DNA of 64,000 nt from an uncultured Flavobacteriales bacterium (GTDB taxonomy: Bacteria > Bacteroidota > Bacteroidia > Flavobacteriales > UBA1820), in assembly GCA_902478645.1 (NCBI GenBank), contig CABSLV010000009.1, forward strand, positions 1-64,000, read 5' to 3'. Below, in pieces: positions 8,163 through 17,098 of the stretch. Numbering within the stretch: position 1 is the first letter of the stretch; every line of letters begins with the position of its first letter. The position numbers and the translations under genes were made by a program. The notes under the pieces were generated by a model. That model was not told where the DNA came from. It saw nothing but the letters and a program-made list of their open reading frames with translations, and searched no databases.

Positions 8163-9572
8163 ATGAAATACAGAATAGAGAGCGACTCGATCGGCGAGAT
8201 GAAAGTCAACGCCGCCGTGTATTATGGAGTACAGACCCAGCGGGCCATCGAAAACTTCGACATTTCGCGGATCAAGGTGAGCGACTACCCGGAACTGGTA
8301 CGCGCCCTGGGAATGGTCAAACTGGCTGCCGCCAGGGCCAACTACGACCTCGGTCTGCTGCCCAAGGATATCTTCAAAGCCATCGAAGCCGCCTGCAAAC
8401 GCGTGATCGCCGGTGAATTCAACGACCAGTTCCCCGTCGATATGATCCAGGGCGGAGCCGGCACCTCGACCAACATGAACGCCAACGAGGTCATCGCCAA
8501 CATCGCCCTCGAATCCCTGGGCAAGGAAAAAGGCGACTACAAGACCATCTCGCCCAACGACCACGTCAACTGCTCGCAATCGACCAACGACTCGTACCCC
8601 ACGGCACTCAAGATCGCCTTTATCAATTCGAACAAAGAACTGGTAAAACACCTCCAGGGCCTCATCGACGCATTCCACCGCAAAGGCACGGAGTTCGCCA
8701 CGATCCTCAAGATGGGCCGCACCGAGATGCAGGATGCCGTCCCCATGACCCTGGGGCAGGAATTCGAAGCCTTTGCCGCCAACCTGACCGAAGAGGTAGA
8801 GCGACTCAACCAGATGGCACGCTTCTTCCAGGAGATCAACATGGGTGCCACGGCCATCGGAACGGGTATCAACGCCGCTCCGGGATACGCTGAACTGGTC
8901 ACCAGCAAACTGTCGGCTATCGTGGGCATGGACTTCATCAAAGCCACCAACCTCATCGAAGCCACGCCCGACACCGGCTCGTACGTGATCTACTCCTCGG
9001 CATTGAAGCGTCTGGCAGTCAAACTGTCCAAGATCAGCAACGACCTGCGCCTGCTGTCCTCCGGACCGCGCTGCGGATTCAACGAAATCAACCTTCCGGC
9101 CCTCCAGCCGGGTTCGTCCATCATGCCGGGCAAGGTCAACCCTGTGGTCCCCGAAATGGTCAACGAGGTTTGCTACAAAGTGATCGGCAACGACCTGACG
9201 GTGACCATGGCTTCCGAGGCAGGCCAGCTCCAGCTCAACGCCATGGAACCGGTGATCGCCGAAGCCATCCTCGAATCCATCACCTACCTGCAGCGCGCCA
9301 TGGACACCCTGGTAGAGAAATGCGTGAACGGTATCACGGCCAACGAAGACGTTTGCCACAATCTGGTGATGAATTCCATCGGACTGGTGACGGCCCTCAA
9401 CCCGTACATCGGCTACAAGAACTCGGCCATGATCGCCAAGGAAGCCCTCAAGACGGGAAAAGGCGTGTACGAACTGGTGCTGGAGCACAACATTCTCCCG
9501 AAAGAGAAACTCGACGAGATCCTCGATCCGGAAAACATGATCGCGCCGCATCCCTACGTCAACAAGGCTTGA
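8163..9572 (+). CDS. aspA: Aspartate ammonia-lyase (aspartase)
   Basis: The protein has 469 residues, the standard aspartase length. It interconverts L-aspartate with fumarate and ammonia, feeding fumarate respiration and succinate production in gut anaerobes. The fumarase/aspartase superfamily signature GSSIMPGKVNP spans residues 317-327 and contains the catalytic serine loop. Other marks are YYGVQTQRAIENF at the N-terminus, GAGTSTNMNANEV and NDSYPTA. Aspartase is preferred over class II fumarase from overall similarity to Bacteroides AspA; assignment of substrate by reading alone carries some doubt. It is monocistronic, closed by a hairpin. Confidence 0.9.
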   Translation: MKYRIESDSIGEMKVNAAVYYGVQTQRAIENFDISRIKVSDYPELVRALGMVKLAAARANYDLGLLPKDIFKAIEAACKRVIAGEFNDQFPVDMIQGGAGTSTNMNANEVIANIALESLGKEKGDYKTISPNDHVNCSQSTNDSYPTALKIAFINSNKELVKHLQGLIDAFHRKGTEFATILKMGRTEMQDAVPMTLGQEFEAFAANLTEEVERLNQMARFFQEINMGATAIGTGINAAPGYAELVTSKLSAIVGMDFIKATNLIEATPDTGSYVIYSSALKRLAVKLSKISNDLRLLSSGPRCGFNEINLPALQPGSSIMPGKVNPVVPEMVNEVCYKVIGNDLTVTMASEAGQLQLNAMEPVIAEAILESITYLQRAMDTLVEKCVNGITANEDVCHNLVMNSIGLVTALNPYIGYKNSAMIAKEALKTGKGVYELVLEHNILPKEKLDEILDPENMIAPHPYVNKA

Positions 9573-9598
9573 TCCATTATTCCGTACGTATAAGCGCA

Positions 9599-9630
9599 AA
9601 AACGCCGGAGCTTTCAGCTCCGGCGTTTTC
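9599..9630. terminator. Terminator after aspA
   Basis: A 13-bp perfect stem (9599-9611 with 9617-9629) has an A-tract and a T-tract on its arms, so it can act in both directions between aspA and the CWC gene. Confidence 0.85.
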
Positions 9631-9660
9631 GTTTGCCCGCTCGGGAAACAACCAAGACGC

Positions 9661-9858
9661 CTATCGGCGCATCGGACGCTTGAGCCGCGCCGCCCGGTTG
9701 AGTTCATCGATGCACTCCCGACAAAGACAACCCTCGTAATTGTCCAGAATGAAATTCATCGCATCGGGCAGGATTTCCGTCTGCATGCACCAGCAATGAT
9801 CCACTTCATCATGGCGGCATTCGAACGTCTTTCCGCAACGAGGACACTGTTTTTCCAT
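9661..9858 (-). CDS. Cysteine-rich CWC family small protein
   Basis: The protein has 65 residues. Cysteines are arranged as CPRCGKTFEC, then HCWC, then CLCREC, the pattern of the Cysteine-rich CWC family, probably coordinating one or two zinc ions. Its function is unknown. It lies 31 bp downstream of the pseudouridine synthase gene on the same strand and is likely cotranscribed with it. Confidence 0.8.
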   Translation of the reverse strand: MEKQCPRCGKTFECRHDEVDHCWCMQTEILPDAMNFILDNYEGCLCRECIDELNRAARLKRPMRR

Positions 9859-9889
9859 TTTCTTATACTGTGTTTGTGATGTGACTATC

Positions 9890-11050
9890 TCATTCCAAGT
9901 CCCATTCCTCCGCCTGGTCGCGGGCAGCTTTCTTGCCCGAAGCCATCATCTTGAGCATGTTGACCTCTTGGGGCGTCAGCGCACGCCACTGACCACGCGG
10001 GAGATTCTTTTTGGTGAGTGGACCCAGCTGCACCCGGTCGAGCTTGACCACCTGGTAGCCCAGATGCTCGAAGATACGGCGCACGATACGGTTGCGGCCC
10101 GTATGGATCTCGATGCCCACCTCCTTGTGCGGAGCCTCGGGGATGTACGAGATCGCATCCACCTCCACCGGACCGTCTTCGAGTTCGATGCCCGTGCGGA
10201 TCGTACCCAGGTCGCTGGTGGAAAGGGTCTTGTCGAGGGTTACGTGGTACGTCTTCTTGATACGGCTCGAAGGGTGCATGATCCCCCGCGCCAGTTCCCC
10301 GTCGTTGGTAAAGAGCAACAGCCCCATCGTCGTACGGTCCAAACGCCCCACGGGATAGATCCGCTCCCTCGCCGCATTCTTGACCAACTCCATCACCGTA
10401 CGGCGGTCCTGAGGATCGTCCGTGGTGGTAATGTAGTTCTTGGGCTTGTTCAGCAGGATGTATACGTTCTTTTCGGCCTTGAGTTCCACCCCGTCGAAGC
10501 GCACCTGATCCGTAGGCTTGACCTTGAAGCCCATCTCGGTAACCACCTCCCCGTTCACCTGCACCGAACCCGAAGCGATGTAGGTATCGGCTTCGCGGCG
10601 GGAGCACACCCCCGAATGGGCAATGAACTTGTTCAGACGCATTCCCTCCTCGGCCTCCTTTTTGGCCGAATTGGGGCGAGCCGTCCCCCGGCGGACAGGA
10701 GCGCGACGAAAGTCCTCTCCCCGCTCGGCAGAAAGTTCCAGACGCTTCTTGGACAGATTGGCCCCCGAGCGCACCCGGTCCTGATACCGATTCTGGTAAC
10801 TCGTATGACGGCTCTGGGCCGTCTCCGCTTCCCGGGAAGCCTCCTCCTGCATCCGGCGGCGTTTTTCCGGAGCGATAAATACACTCTTGCGGTTACCGAA
10901 CTTCACCTCATCCTCGGGCGAAGACTTCCGGCTGCGGGAACTTCCTGCCGCCTCTTTCCGCGGTTTTGCCAAGGGCGAAGAAGCCTTTCCCAGCGGACGT
11001 TTTCCCCTCGAAGCGTTTCCCCCGCCGCGCGGGGCCTTGTTTTTTTCCAT
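9890..11050 (-). CDS. rluB: Ribosomal large-subunit pseudouridine synthase (RluB/RsuA family)
   Basis: The protein has 386 residues. A basic, low-complexity N-terminal extension (1-136) precedes an S4 RNA-binding domain (from MRLNKFIAHSG at 137) and an RsuA-type catalytic domain. The catalytic Asp is D238 in GRLDRTTMGLL. The enzyme isomerises uridine to pseudouridine in 23S rRNA. The extension is common in Bacteroidetes homologues and probably binds RNA nonspecifically. The frame is open 48 codons further upstream, but that stretch runs into the intergenic repeat. The ATG at 11050 lies downstream of the -7 element at 11121-11128 and is preferred. Confidence 0.88.
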   Translation of the reverse strand: MEKNKAPRGGGNASRGKRPLGKASSPLAKPRKEAAGSSRSRKSSPEDEVKFGNRKSVFIAPEKRRRMQEEASREAETAQSRHTSYQNRYQDRVRSGANLSKKRLELSAERGEDFRRAPVRRGTARPNSAKKEAEEGMRLNKFIAHSGVCSRREADTYIASGSVQVNGEVVTEMGFKVKPTDQVRFDGVELKAEKNVYILLNKPKNYITTTDDPQDRRTVMELVKNAARERIYPVGRLDRTTMGLLLFTNDGELARGIMHPSSRIKKTYHVTLDKTLSTSDLGTIRTGIELEDGPVEVDAISYIPEAPHKEVGIEIHTGRNRIVRRIFEHLGYQVVKLDRVQLGPLTKKNLPRGQWRALTPQEVNMLKMMASGKKAARDQAEEWDLE

Positions 11051-11120
11051 AACACAGATTTTTTGTTGCTGTCCGGACAGGCACTCTTTTCCGCATGCGG
11101 CAAAGCCTCTTCCGACGGTG

Positions 11121-11128
11121 CAAAGATA
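11121..11128 (-). promoter_or_regulatory. Candidate -7 element for rluB at repeat edge
   Basis: CAAAGATA on + reads TATCTTTG on -, a consensus Bacteroidetes -7, 71 bp before the rluB ATG. Its -33 region falls inside repeat copy 1. Confidence 0.5.
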
Positions 11129-11131
11129 CAC

Positions 11132-11299
11132 AAAGGCGAGCGCAGCGGGAAGGGAGAAAACGAAGTTTTCAACCTTAACGATGCCGAGCCGCATCCTGTC
11201 TTATCCAAAGGCAGAGAAAGGCGAGCGCAGCGGGAAGGGGGAAAACGAAGTTTTCAACCTTAACGATGCCGAGCCGCATCCTGTCTTATCCAAAGATAG
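11132..11299. repeat. Tandem 85-bp-period intergenic repeat, locus 1
   Basis: Two 79-bp copies (11132-11210 and 11217-11295) differ at one base and start 85 bp apart. Each begins AAAGGCGAGCGCA and ends GCCGAGCCGCATCC followed by a CTTATCCAAAG tail. Each copy is bordered on its left or right by CAAAGATA or a near form, which is a minus-strand -7 promoter motif. A diverged relative with the same 85-bp period occurs at 62569-62740. The period is not a multiple of three and the frames are shifted between copies, so the array is not coding. Both loci lie between divergent genes. Confidence 0.88.
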
Positions 11300-11416
11300 A
11301 GAGAAAAGCAAAAGAGGAAAGAAAAAACAAAATGCACGGCACGTTTTTTATTGTCGGGGGTTATCGGTATTTTTACCGGTCGTAGCGGGGCGTCCCGAAA
11401 AAGAAAAAAAGACGAA

Positions 11417-14224
11417 ATGGAAACCTTCCTCTCGAAAATAACACGCGAAGTCCTCTCCCGAGGGATCGATTGGCGGGACGTGTCGATGGTCGTCCCCAGC
11501 CGGCGCGCCGGGGTGTTCCTGCGCCGGGAGATCGCCCGCCAGTACCCCCGCGACACCTTCCTGCCCCGCATACTGACCATCGAAGACCTGGCGGTACAGA
11601 TCGCCCGGATCGAAAAGGCGGAAGAGCTGCCCCTGCTCTTCGAGTTCTACCGCGCGTACCAGGCCTGCACCGACGAACGGGATCGGGAATCCTTCGACGT
11701 AGCCGCCCGATGGGGCCAAACGCTCCTGTCCGACTTCAACGAGATCGACCGCTACCTGCTGCCCTACAAGGACGTCTTCTCTACCCTTCAAGACGTGGAG
11801 CACATCGAAAACTGGGACCCCTCCGCCCCGTTGAGTCCCCTGATGGAGCAGCACAAAAACTTTTGGCACCTGGCGGAAAAGCTCTACCACACCCTCCGCG
11901 AACAACTCCTCTCCCAAGGCATCGGCTACCCCGGCATGGTCCTGCGCCGCGCAGCGGAAAACATCGGCCGCAGCAGAGACACCCTCCAGGAGCACACCCG
12001 ATGGATCTTCGCCGGGTTCAACGCCATGAGCAGCGCCGAACAACGCATCCTGAAATACTTCGTCGAAGAAAAGAACGCCGAAATCTACTACGACGCCGAC
12101 CGCTACTACCTGGACAACCCCCGGCACAGTGCAGGGACCTTCCTCCGGCGGCTCAAGGACGACGCCGTCCTGGGACGGAACTTCCGGTGGATCGGACAAT
12201 ATCTCTCCCGTCACAAAACGTTGCACATCCTCGGAGTACCCCGCGAAGTCTCGCAAGCCAAAGCCGCCGCACAGGTGCTGCGGGAATCCTTATCCCAGGG
12301 ACATTCCACCGAAGACACCGCGCTGGTGCTGGCGGACGAAAGCCTGCTCATCCCCATGCTCTCGTCCCTGCCCGAAGAAATCCCCTCGGTAAACGTAACG
12401 ATGGGCTACCCGCTCTCGGGGCTGCCCTCCTCCGGACTGGCCGACGCCTTACTGGACCTGTACTCCACTCCGGAAAGACTCAGCCTGCGGGGCTACTACC
12501 ACAAGGATGTCATCGCCCTACTGCGCCAGAACGTCTGCACCCAATGGTTCTCGGACAACGGAACCGACTATGCCGGGATCCTGAGCCGCAAGATCGTCCA
12601 GAACGACCTGGTGGACATCGACGGGGATCGCCTGGCCGAAGGGCTCCCCGAAAAGATCGCCGAAAAGGCCGCCCTGCTGCTGGGCAACCGGCCGAGCACT
12701 CCCTTGAATGTCTGCCGCCGCGTCCTGCGCGTGGTGGAGGCCATCCGCACGCAGACCGCCCAACTCGACGACCTGACGCGCGAATACCTCTACAAACTCT
12801 CCGAAGTCTTCACCACCCTGACCCTCTACCTAGAACGCTACCCGTACGTGGAAAGCCTGTCCACCCTGCGGAGCTTCTACCGCCAGGGAGCCGCCCTGCA
12901 AAAGATCGACTTCTTCGGCGAGCCTCTCGAAGGCCTGCAACTGATGGGACTGTTGGAAACGCGCCTTTTGGACTTCCGACGCCTGATCATCACCGGAGTG
13001 AACGAAGGCGTCCTCCCGCACGGACGCACCGACAATTCGTTCATCCCCTACGACGTAAAACGCCACTTCGCCCTGCCCACTTACAGCGAAAAGGACGCCG
13101 TATACGCCTACCACTTCTTCCGGCTCCTCTCCCGGGCCGAGCACATCACCCTGCTGTACAACACCCAACAGGGCGACCTGGGACAGGCCGAACCGAGCCG
13201 CTTCCTGCAGCAACTCCGGCACGACTTCGCCCAGCGGTGGGACATCCGCGAAAGCGTCCTTTCGTTCGGCATCCCGGCCCTGCCCCAGCGTCCGCTGCGG
13301 CGGGGGAAAACGCCGTTCGCCTTGGCCCGCATCCGGGAAATCCTCGCCCAGGGTCTTTCCCCCTCCACGCTGAACATGTACCTGTGCAACCCGATGGAAT
13401 TCTACTACCGGAAAGTCCTCGGGGTAGGCGAACCCGAAACGGTGGAAGAAACCGCCGCCGCCAACACCATGGGCAGCATCGTCCACGAAGTATTGCAGCG
13501 GCTCTACGAGCCGCACACAGGCGTCCCGCTGACCGAAGCCTTGCTGAAAGAGTTGGACGGACAGGCCGATGAAGTCGTTGCACAAGCCTTCGAAAGGGAA
13601 ATGGGTGGAAGGGATTACGCTCACGGGCGCAACTTTCTGGTGTACCAGGCCGTCCGACGCATGATCCACAATCTGCTCGCCGCCGAACGGGACGAACTGC
13701 AGCGCGGAGCACGCATCGTCCTGCAGGAACTGGAAACATCCTTGGAATGCACCCTGGAAGGCGGTGTGGAAGGCACTCCGGTACGCTTGAAAGGCCAGGC
13801 CGACCGGATCGACACCTACGGGGGCACCTTGCGTATCGTGGACTACAAAACCGGCCGGTCCGAAGCCTCAGAACTGCGCATCGACCGCATGGAAGCCTTC
13901 GCCCCCTCCTTTCTCGACGAACAGGGGAAAGCCGTACCGTTCACCAAACCCAAAGCCCTGCAAGTGCTCCTGTACGCCTACCTGTACGAACGCTCGCGCG
14001 GCATTCCGGGCCACAGTTTCCGCTCGGGCATTCTCTCGCTGCGCAATCCCTCGGCAGGGCTCATCGGACTGAACTTCACCACCGACAAGGCGCGCACCTA
14101 CCGCTACGACCTCACCCGGGAAGACCTGCTGGAGTTCGAAACCGTCCTGCGAAACATCCTCTCGGGGCTGCTCGACCCCGATCGCCCGTTCGAAGAAGCC
14201 GGCGAAGTCTATTACGATATCTGA
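11417..14224 (+). CDS. PD-(D/E)XK nuclease family protein, AddB-like
   Basis: The protein has 935 residues. The N-terminal part resembles the inactivated helicase fold of AddB/RexB-type proteins (VVPSRRAGVFLRREIA, FNEIDRYLL, IFAGFNAMSSAEQRIL). The C-terminal part is a RecB-family nuclease domain with GSIVHEVLQRLYEP, LKGQADRID and the catalytic VDYKTG at 808-813 (D809, K811). It is probably a subunit of a double-strand-break end-processing exonuclease. The partner helicase (AddA-like) is not adjacent in this window. The ATG at 11417 is chosen over one 22 codons earlier because the earlier segment lies close to the repeat. The 3' end overlaps the convergent methyltransferase gene by 13 bp. Confidence 0.82.
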   Translation: METFLSKITREVLSRGIDWRDVSMVVPSRRAGVFLRREIARQYPRDTFLPRILTIEDLAVQIARIEKAEELPLLFEFYRAYQACTDERDRESFDVAARWGQTLLSDFNEIDRYLLPYKDVFSTLQDVEHIENWDPSAPLSPLMEQHKNFWHLAEKLYHTLREQLLSQGIGYPGMVLRRAAENIGRSRDTLQEHTRWIFAGFNAMSSAEQRILKYFVEEKNAEIYYDADRYYLDNPRHSAGTFLRRLKDDAVLGRNFRWIGQYLSRHKTLHILGVPREVSQAKAAAQVLRESLSQGHSTEDTALVLADESLLIPMLSSLPEEIPSVNVTMGYPLSGLPSSGLADALLDLYSTPERLSLRGYYHKDVIALLRQNVCTQWFSDNGTDYAGILSRKIVQNDLVDIDGDRLAEGLPEKIAEKAALLLGNRPSTPLNVCRRVLRVVEAIRTQTAQLDDLTREYLYKLSEVFTTLTLYLERYPYVESLSTLRSFYRQGAALQKIDFFGEPLEGLQLMGLLETRLLDFRRLIITGVNEGVLPHGRTDNSFIPYDVKRHFALPTYSEKDAVYAYHFFRLLSRAEHITLLYNTQQGDLGQAEPSRFLQQLRHDFAQRWDIRESVLSFGIPALPQRPLRRGKTPFALARIREILAQGLSPSTLNMYLCNPMEFYYRKVLGVGEPETVEETAAANTMGSIVHEVLQRLYEPHTGVPLTEALLKELDGQADEVVAQAFEREMGGRDYAHGRNFLVYQAVRRMIHNLLAAERDELQRGARIVLQELETSLECTLEGGVEGTPVRLKGQADRIDTYGGTLRIVDYKTGRSEASELRIDRMEAFAPSFLDEQGKAVPFTKPKALQVLLYAYLYERSRGIPGHSFRSGILSLRNPSAGLIGLNFTTDKARTYRYDLTREDLLEFETVLRNILSGLLDPDRPFEEAGEVYYDI

Positions 14225-14760
14225 GGCGAGATCCGGCGCATCTTGGCAAACACATCCCACAAGACCGCCCCCACGCACACGGCAATGTTGAGCGAGTGCT
14301 TCGTTCCTTCCTGGGGGATCTCCAACGCCCCTTGGCAAGCGTCCACCACCGCCTGGTCCACACCGAAAACCTCGTTGCCGAACACCAGCGCGTAAGCTTT
14401 CTCCGGCTGGGGAGCAAAGGCGTCGAGCGAAGTACTGCCCTGCACCTGCTCCACCGCCCACACCTCCACGCCTTGTTCCTGCAGGGCTTTTACCGCATCG
14501 AGCGTGTTTTCAAAATACTCCCACTCCACACTCTCGGTCGCCCCGAGCGCCGTACGCTGGATGTCCCGGTGGGGAGGGCGCGCGGTGATGCCGCACAGAT
14601 ACAACTTGCGCACGGCAAAAGCATCGCACGAGCGGAAGACCGAACCTACGTTGTTCAAGCTCCGCACATTGTCCAGAACCACATACAGCGGACGTTTCCG
14701 CATCGTTTTGTACTGCTGGAGCGAAACACGGCCCAGCGCCTCCGAAGTGAGTTTTTCCAT
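14212..14760 (-). CDS. TrmH/SpoU family RNA 2'-O-methyltransferase
   Basis: The protein has 182 residues with the three SPOUT motifs: NNVGSVFRSCDAF, ALVFGNEVFGV and EGTKHSLNIAVCVGAVLWD, which form the SAM-binding trefoil knot. It transfers a methyl group to a ribose 2'-OH in tRNA or rRNA; the target nucleotide cannot be read from sequence. It lacks the N-terminal substrate-binding domain of longer RlmB-type enzymes. The tail-to-tail 13-bp overlap with the nuclease gene leaves no room for a shared terminator. Confidence 0.88.
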   Translation of the reverse strand: MEKLTSEALGRVSLQQYKTMRKRPLYVVLDNVRSLNNVGSVFRSCDAFAVRKLYLCGITARPPHRDIQRTALGATESVEWEYFENTLDAVKALQEQGVEVWAVEQVQGSTSLDAFAPQPEKAYALVFGNEVFGVDQAVVDACQGALEIPQEGTKHSLNIAVCVGAVLWDVFAKMRRISPQIS

Positions 14761-14788
14761 AAGCAGATCCCCCGAGGGTTAAGTTTTG

Positions 14789-14796
14789 CAAAAATA
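14789..14796 (-). promoter_or_regulatory. Candidate -7 element for the SpoU gene
   Basis: On the minus strand TATTTTTG lies 29 nt before the start codon and fits TAnnTTTG. The -33 is not clear. Confidence 0.35.
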
Positions 14797-14925
14797 CACA
14801 TAACAAACGAGGAAATTCCTTAATTTAGCAACCTTGTTAGTAGCCCGATCTTGTCGGCAACCTCCCGTCGATAGGGATCGGCCGCTTGCACGGAAACAAA
14901 CAAAAATCCTTAATTCCTCCTTGCC

Positions 14926-15636
14926 ATGAAAAAGTCTTTCGTCCTTCTCGCATGGGTTCTGTTCTCGGCCTTGACGCTTTCCGCCCAGGATCGCTCGGTC
15001 AACATCCAAAACCTCCCCCGCATCGACGTCTCGGGGCACGCCGAAGCGAAAGTCCAACCCGACACGTTCGAAATCTCGGTCGTCTTCGGAGAGACCAAGG
15101 AATTCTTCGGCAAACAGAACATCGAAAAACTCGAACAGCAGATCGTCGATGTGCTCAAAGGCAGCGGCTTCGACATTCAAAAAGATGTCAAGGTTACCGC
15201 CTCGTACAACGTAGCGGAAGGCAAGACGGTCTTTATCCGCAAGCGGATCGCCTTCTCGGTCCATAGCTACGCACAGTACTACGATATAGCCAAACAACTG
15301 GACTTCAAAGGAGTAGAAAACGTAACAATCACCAGGGCCAGCTATTCGGGCGAGGAAGCACTCAAATCCGAATTGCGCGCAAAAGCCCTCTCCGACGCCC
15401 TGCACTCGGCCCAGGACATCCTCGCCGGCTCCGGTTTCCAGGTAGGACGCATCCTCTCGGTAAATGCCGGACGGGCTTACGTACAGGCTCGCATTGCCAA
15501 CGCTCCTGCCTACGATGCGATCGTGATGAGAGCCACCGCCGCCAAGAGCGAAGAATTCGAAAGTTTCGAACAGAGCGACGAGATCACCATCACCTTCGAC
15601 CTGCAGGCTTCGTTTGAGATCGTACAAGACAAATAA
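14926..15636 (+). CDS. SIMPL domain (DUF541) secreted protein
   Basis: The protein has 236 residues. The signal peptide (1-20, LSAQ) is followed by a SIMPL domain recognisable from IDVSGHAEAKVQPDTFEISVVF near the start and the paired beta-alpha repeats. The family (YggE/BP26-like) forms periplasmic oligomers linked to stress resistance; the precise role is unknown. It is the first gene of a run of five same-strand genes (SIMPL, tolC-like, adaptor, aroK, fabG) with gaps of 59, 32, 13 and 4 bp. Confidence 0.88.
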   Translation: MKKSFVLLAWVLFSALTLSAQDRSVNIQNLPRIDVSGHAEAKVQPDTFEISVVFGETKEFFGKQNIEKLEQQIVDVLKGSGFDIQKDVKVTASYNVAEGKTVFIRKRIAFSVHSYAQYYDIAKQLDFKGVENVTITRASYSGEEALKSELRAKALSDALHSAQDILAGSGFQVGRILSVNAGRAYVQARIANAPAYDAIVMRATAAKSEEFESFEQSDEITITFDLQASFEIVQDK

Positions 15637-15695
15637 ACAACCCTAACTCCTTCCGCTGAAAACAAGTACATCGTCATAGTTTTCCAAACCCTATC

Positions 15696-17066
15696 ATGTT
15701 TTTACACACGAAAAAAGCACTCTCCCTCCTGGCGATTCTGATCCCGGCAGCAGCCCTTTGGGCACAGTCCTCCTCCGGGGAACTTCCCCGCCCTGCCACG
15801 ATGGAACAATGCGTACAATACGCCATCGAACACAACATCAGCATCAACCAGGCACAGATGAACACCGAGCTGGCCAAAGTGGACAAGACGGACGCCATCG
15901 GCGCATTCCTGCCCTCGGCGGGCCTCTCGTCCAACTACAATTTCAGCAAAGGTTTCTCTTTCGACGCCAACACCAACCAGCGCACCAACCGCGAACAGCA
16001 GACCATGAGCCTGAGTGTAAGCACGCAGCTCAACCTGTTCAACGGCTTGAAAGACCTCAACAACCTTCGCCGGGCCCGGTTGGAATACGCCTCGCAGCGT
16101 TACAACAGCGAAAAGATCCTCAACGACGTATCCCTGAACGTGGTCAGCGCCTATATTTCCATCCTGGCCGCCCTCGAATACCAAAAGGTAGCCCAGTCCC
16201 AGTACGAACTGTCCAAGATGCAGGTGGAACGCCTGGAAACGCTCTACAAGGCCGGGAAAAATTCCTTGGGCGACCTCTATGAAGTGCAGGCTACCCTGGC
16301 CCGCGACGAACAGGCCCTGGTAGCTGCCAACAACCAGGTGGACCTGGCCTACCTCTCGCTCAAACAACTCCTGGCCCTCGACCTGACCTACGACTTGCAG
16401 ATCGATACCCTGGGATACGACCAGGTATCGCTCTCGCCCCTGATGTCCACGAGTACCGTCGAGATCTACCGCTCCGCCGAAGCCAACCTCCCGGAAATGC
16501 GCAAGGCCCGCAACGACATCGAGGTGTCGCGCCGCAGCCTGGCCATCGCCCGGGGCTCGTACCTGCCTACCCTCTCGGCCAGCTATGGTTGGGGAGACAG
16601 CTTTATCTTCGACTATCTCAACACCAGCACCGGTGCCCCCATCAGCATCGGCGAACAGTGGGACAACAACTCCCGCCACAGTATCGGCGTGAGCCTGTCT
16701 ATCCCCATCTTCAACCGTCTGTCCACCTACAACGCCGTCAGCCGCTCGAAGATCAACCTGGAAGTCGCCCGGCTGAACCTGCAGCAGGCCCAACTGGAGT
16801 TGCAACAAAGCGTCGAGAAAGCCTACTCGGATGCCGTATCCTCGTACAAGAGCTATCTGGCTGCCGTCAAGGCCGTCGAATCGTCCCGCGAGGCCTTGCG
16901 CTACGCCACTGAAAAATTTGAAGTGGGCAAGATCAGTTCGTTCGACTACGAAACTGCCAAGAACCTGCTGCTTAAGAGCCAAGGCGACATGCTGAGTGCC
17001 AAGTACGACTACCTGTTCAAGGTCAAGCTCCTGGAATTCTACCAGACCCAAAAGATCACTTACTGA
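15696..17066 (+). CDS. TolC family outer-membrane efflux protein
   Basis: The protein has 456 residues with a signal peptide ending near LWAQ (23-26). It has the duplicated long-helix/barrel layout of TolC. The first repeat runs from TMEQCVQYAIEHNISI, and the second contains YRSAEANLPEMRKARNDIEVSRRSLAIARGSYLPTLS. Long Q/E/A-rich helices (EVARLNLQQAQLELQQSVEKAYSDAV) build the periplasmic tunnel. It would be the exit duct of an efflux or type I secretion complex. The adaptor gene follows 32 bp later, but no inner-membrane transporter follows. Confidence 0.92.
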   Translation: MFLHTKKALSLLAILIPAAALWAQSSSGELPRPATMEQCVQYAIEHNISINQAQMNTELAKVDKTDAIGAFLPSAGLSSNYNFSKGFSFDANTNQRTNREQQTMSLSVSTQLNLFNGLKDLNNLRRARLEYASQRYNSEKILNDVSLNVVSAYISILAALEYQKVAQSQYELSKMQVERLETLYKAGKNSLGDLYEVQATLARDEQALVAANNQVDLAYLSLKQLLALDLTYDLQIDTLGYDQVSLSPLMSTSTVEIYRSAEANLPEMRKARNDIEVSRRSLAIARGSYLPTLSASYGWGDSFIFDYLNTSTGAPISIGEQWDNNSRHSIGVSLSIPIFNRLSTYNAVSRSKINLEVARLNLQQAQLELQQSVEKAYSDAVSSYKSYLAAVKAVESSREALRYATEKFEVGKISSFDYETAKNLLLKSQGDMLSAKYDYLFKVKLLEFYQTQKITY

Positions 17067-17098
17067 CAACGATAACAAAAACACTTCCGATACACACA

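Noticed and set aside
11132..11441. Protein-like translations of the intergenic repeat (AEPHPVLSK-type peptides)
   Set aside because: The repeat period of 85 is not divisible by three and the same peptide appears in different frames; both loci are intergenic with promoters.
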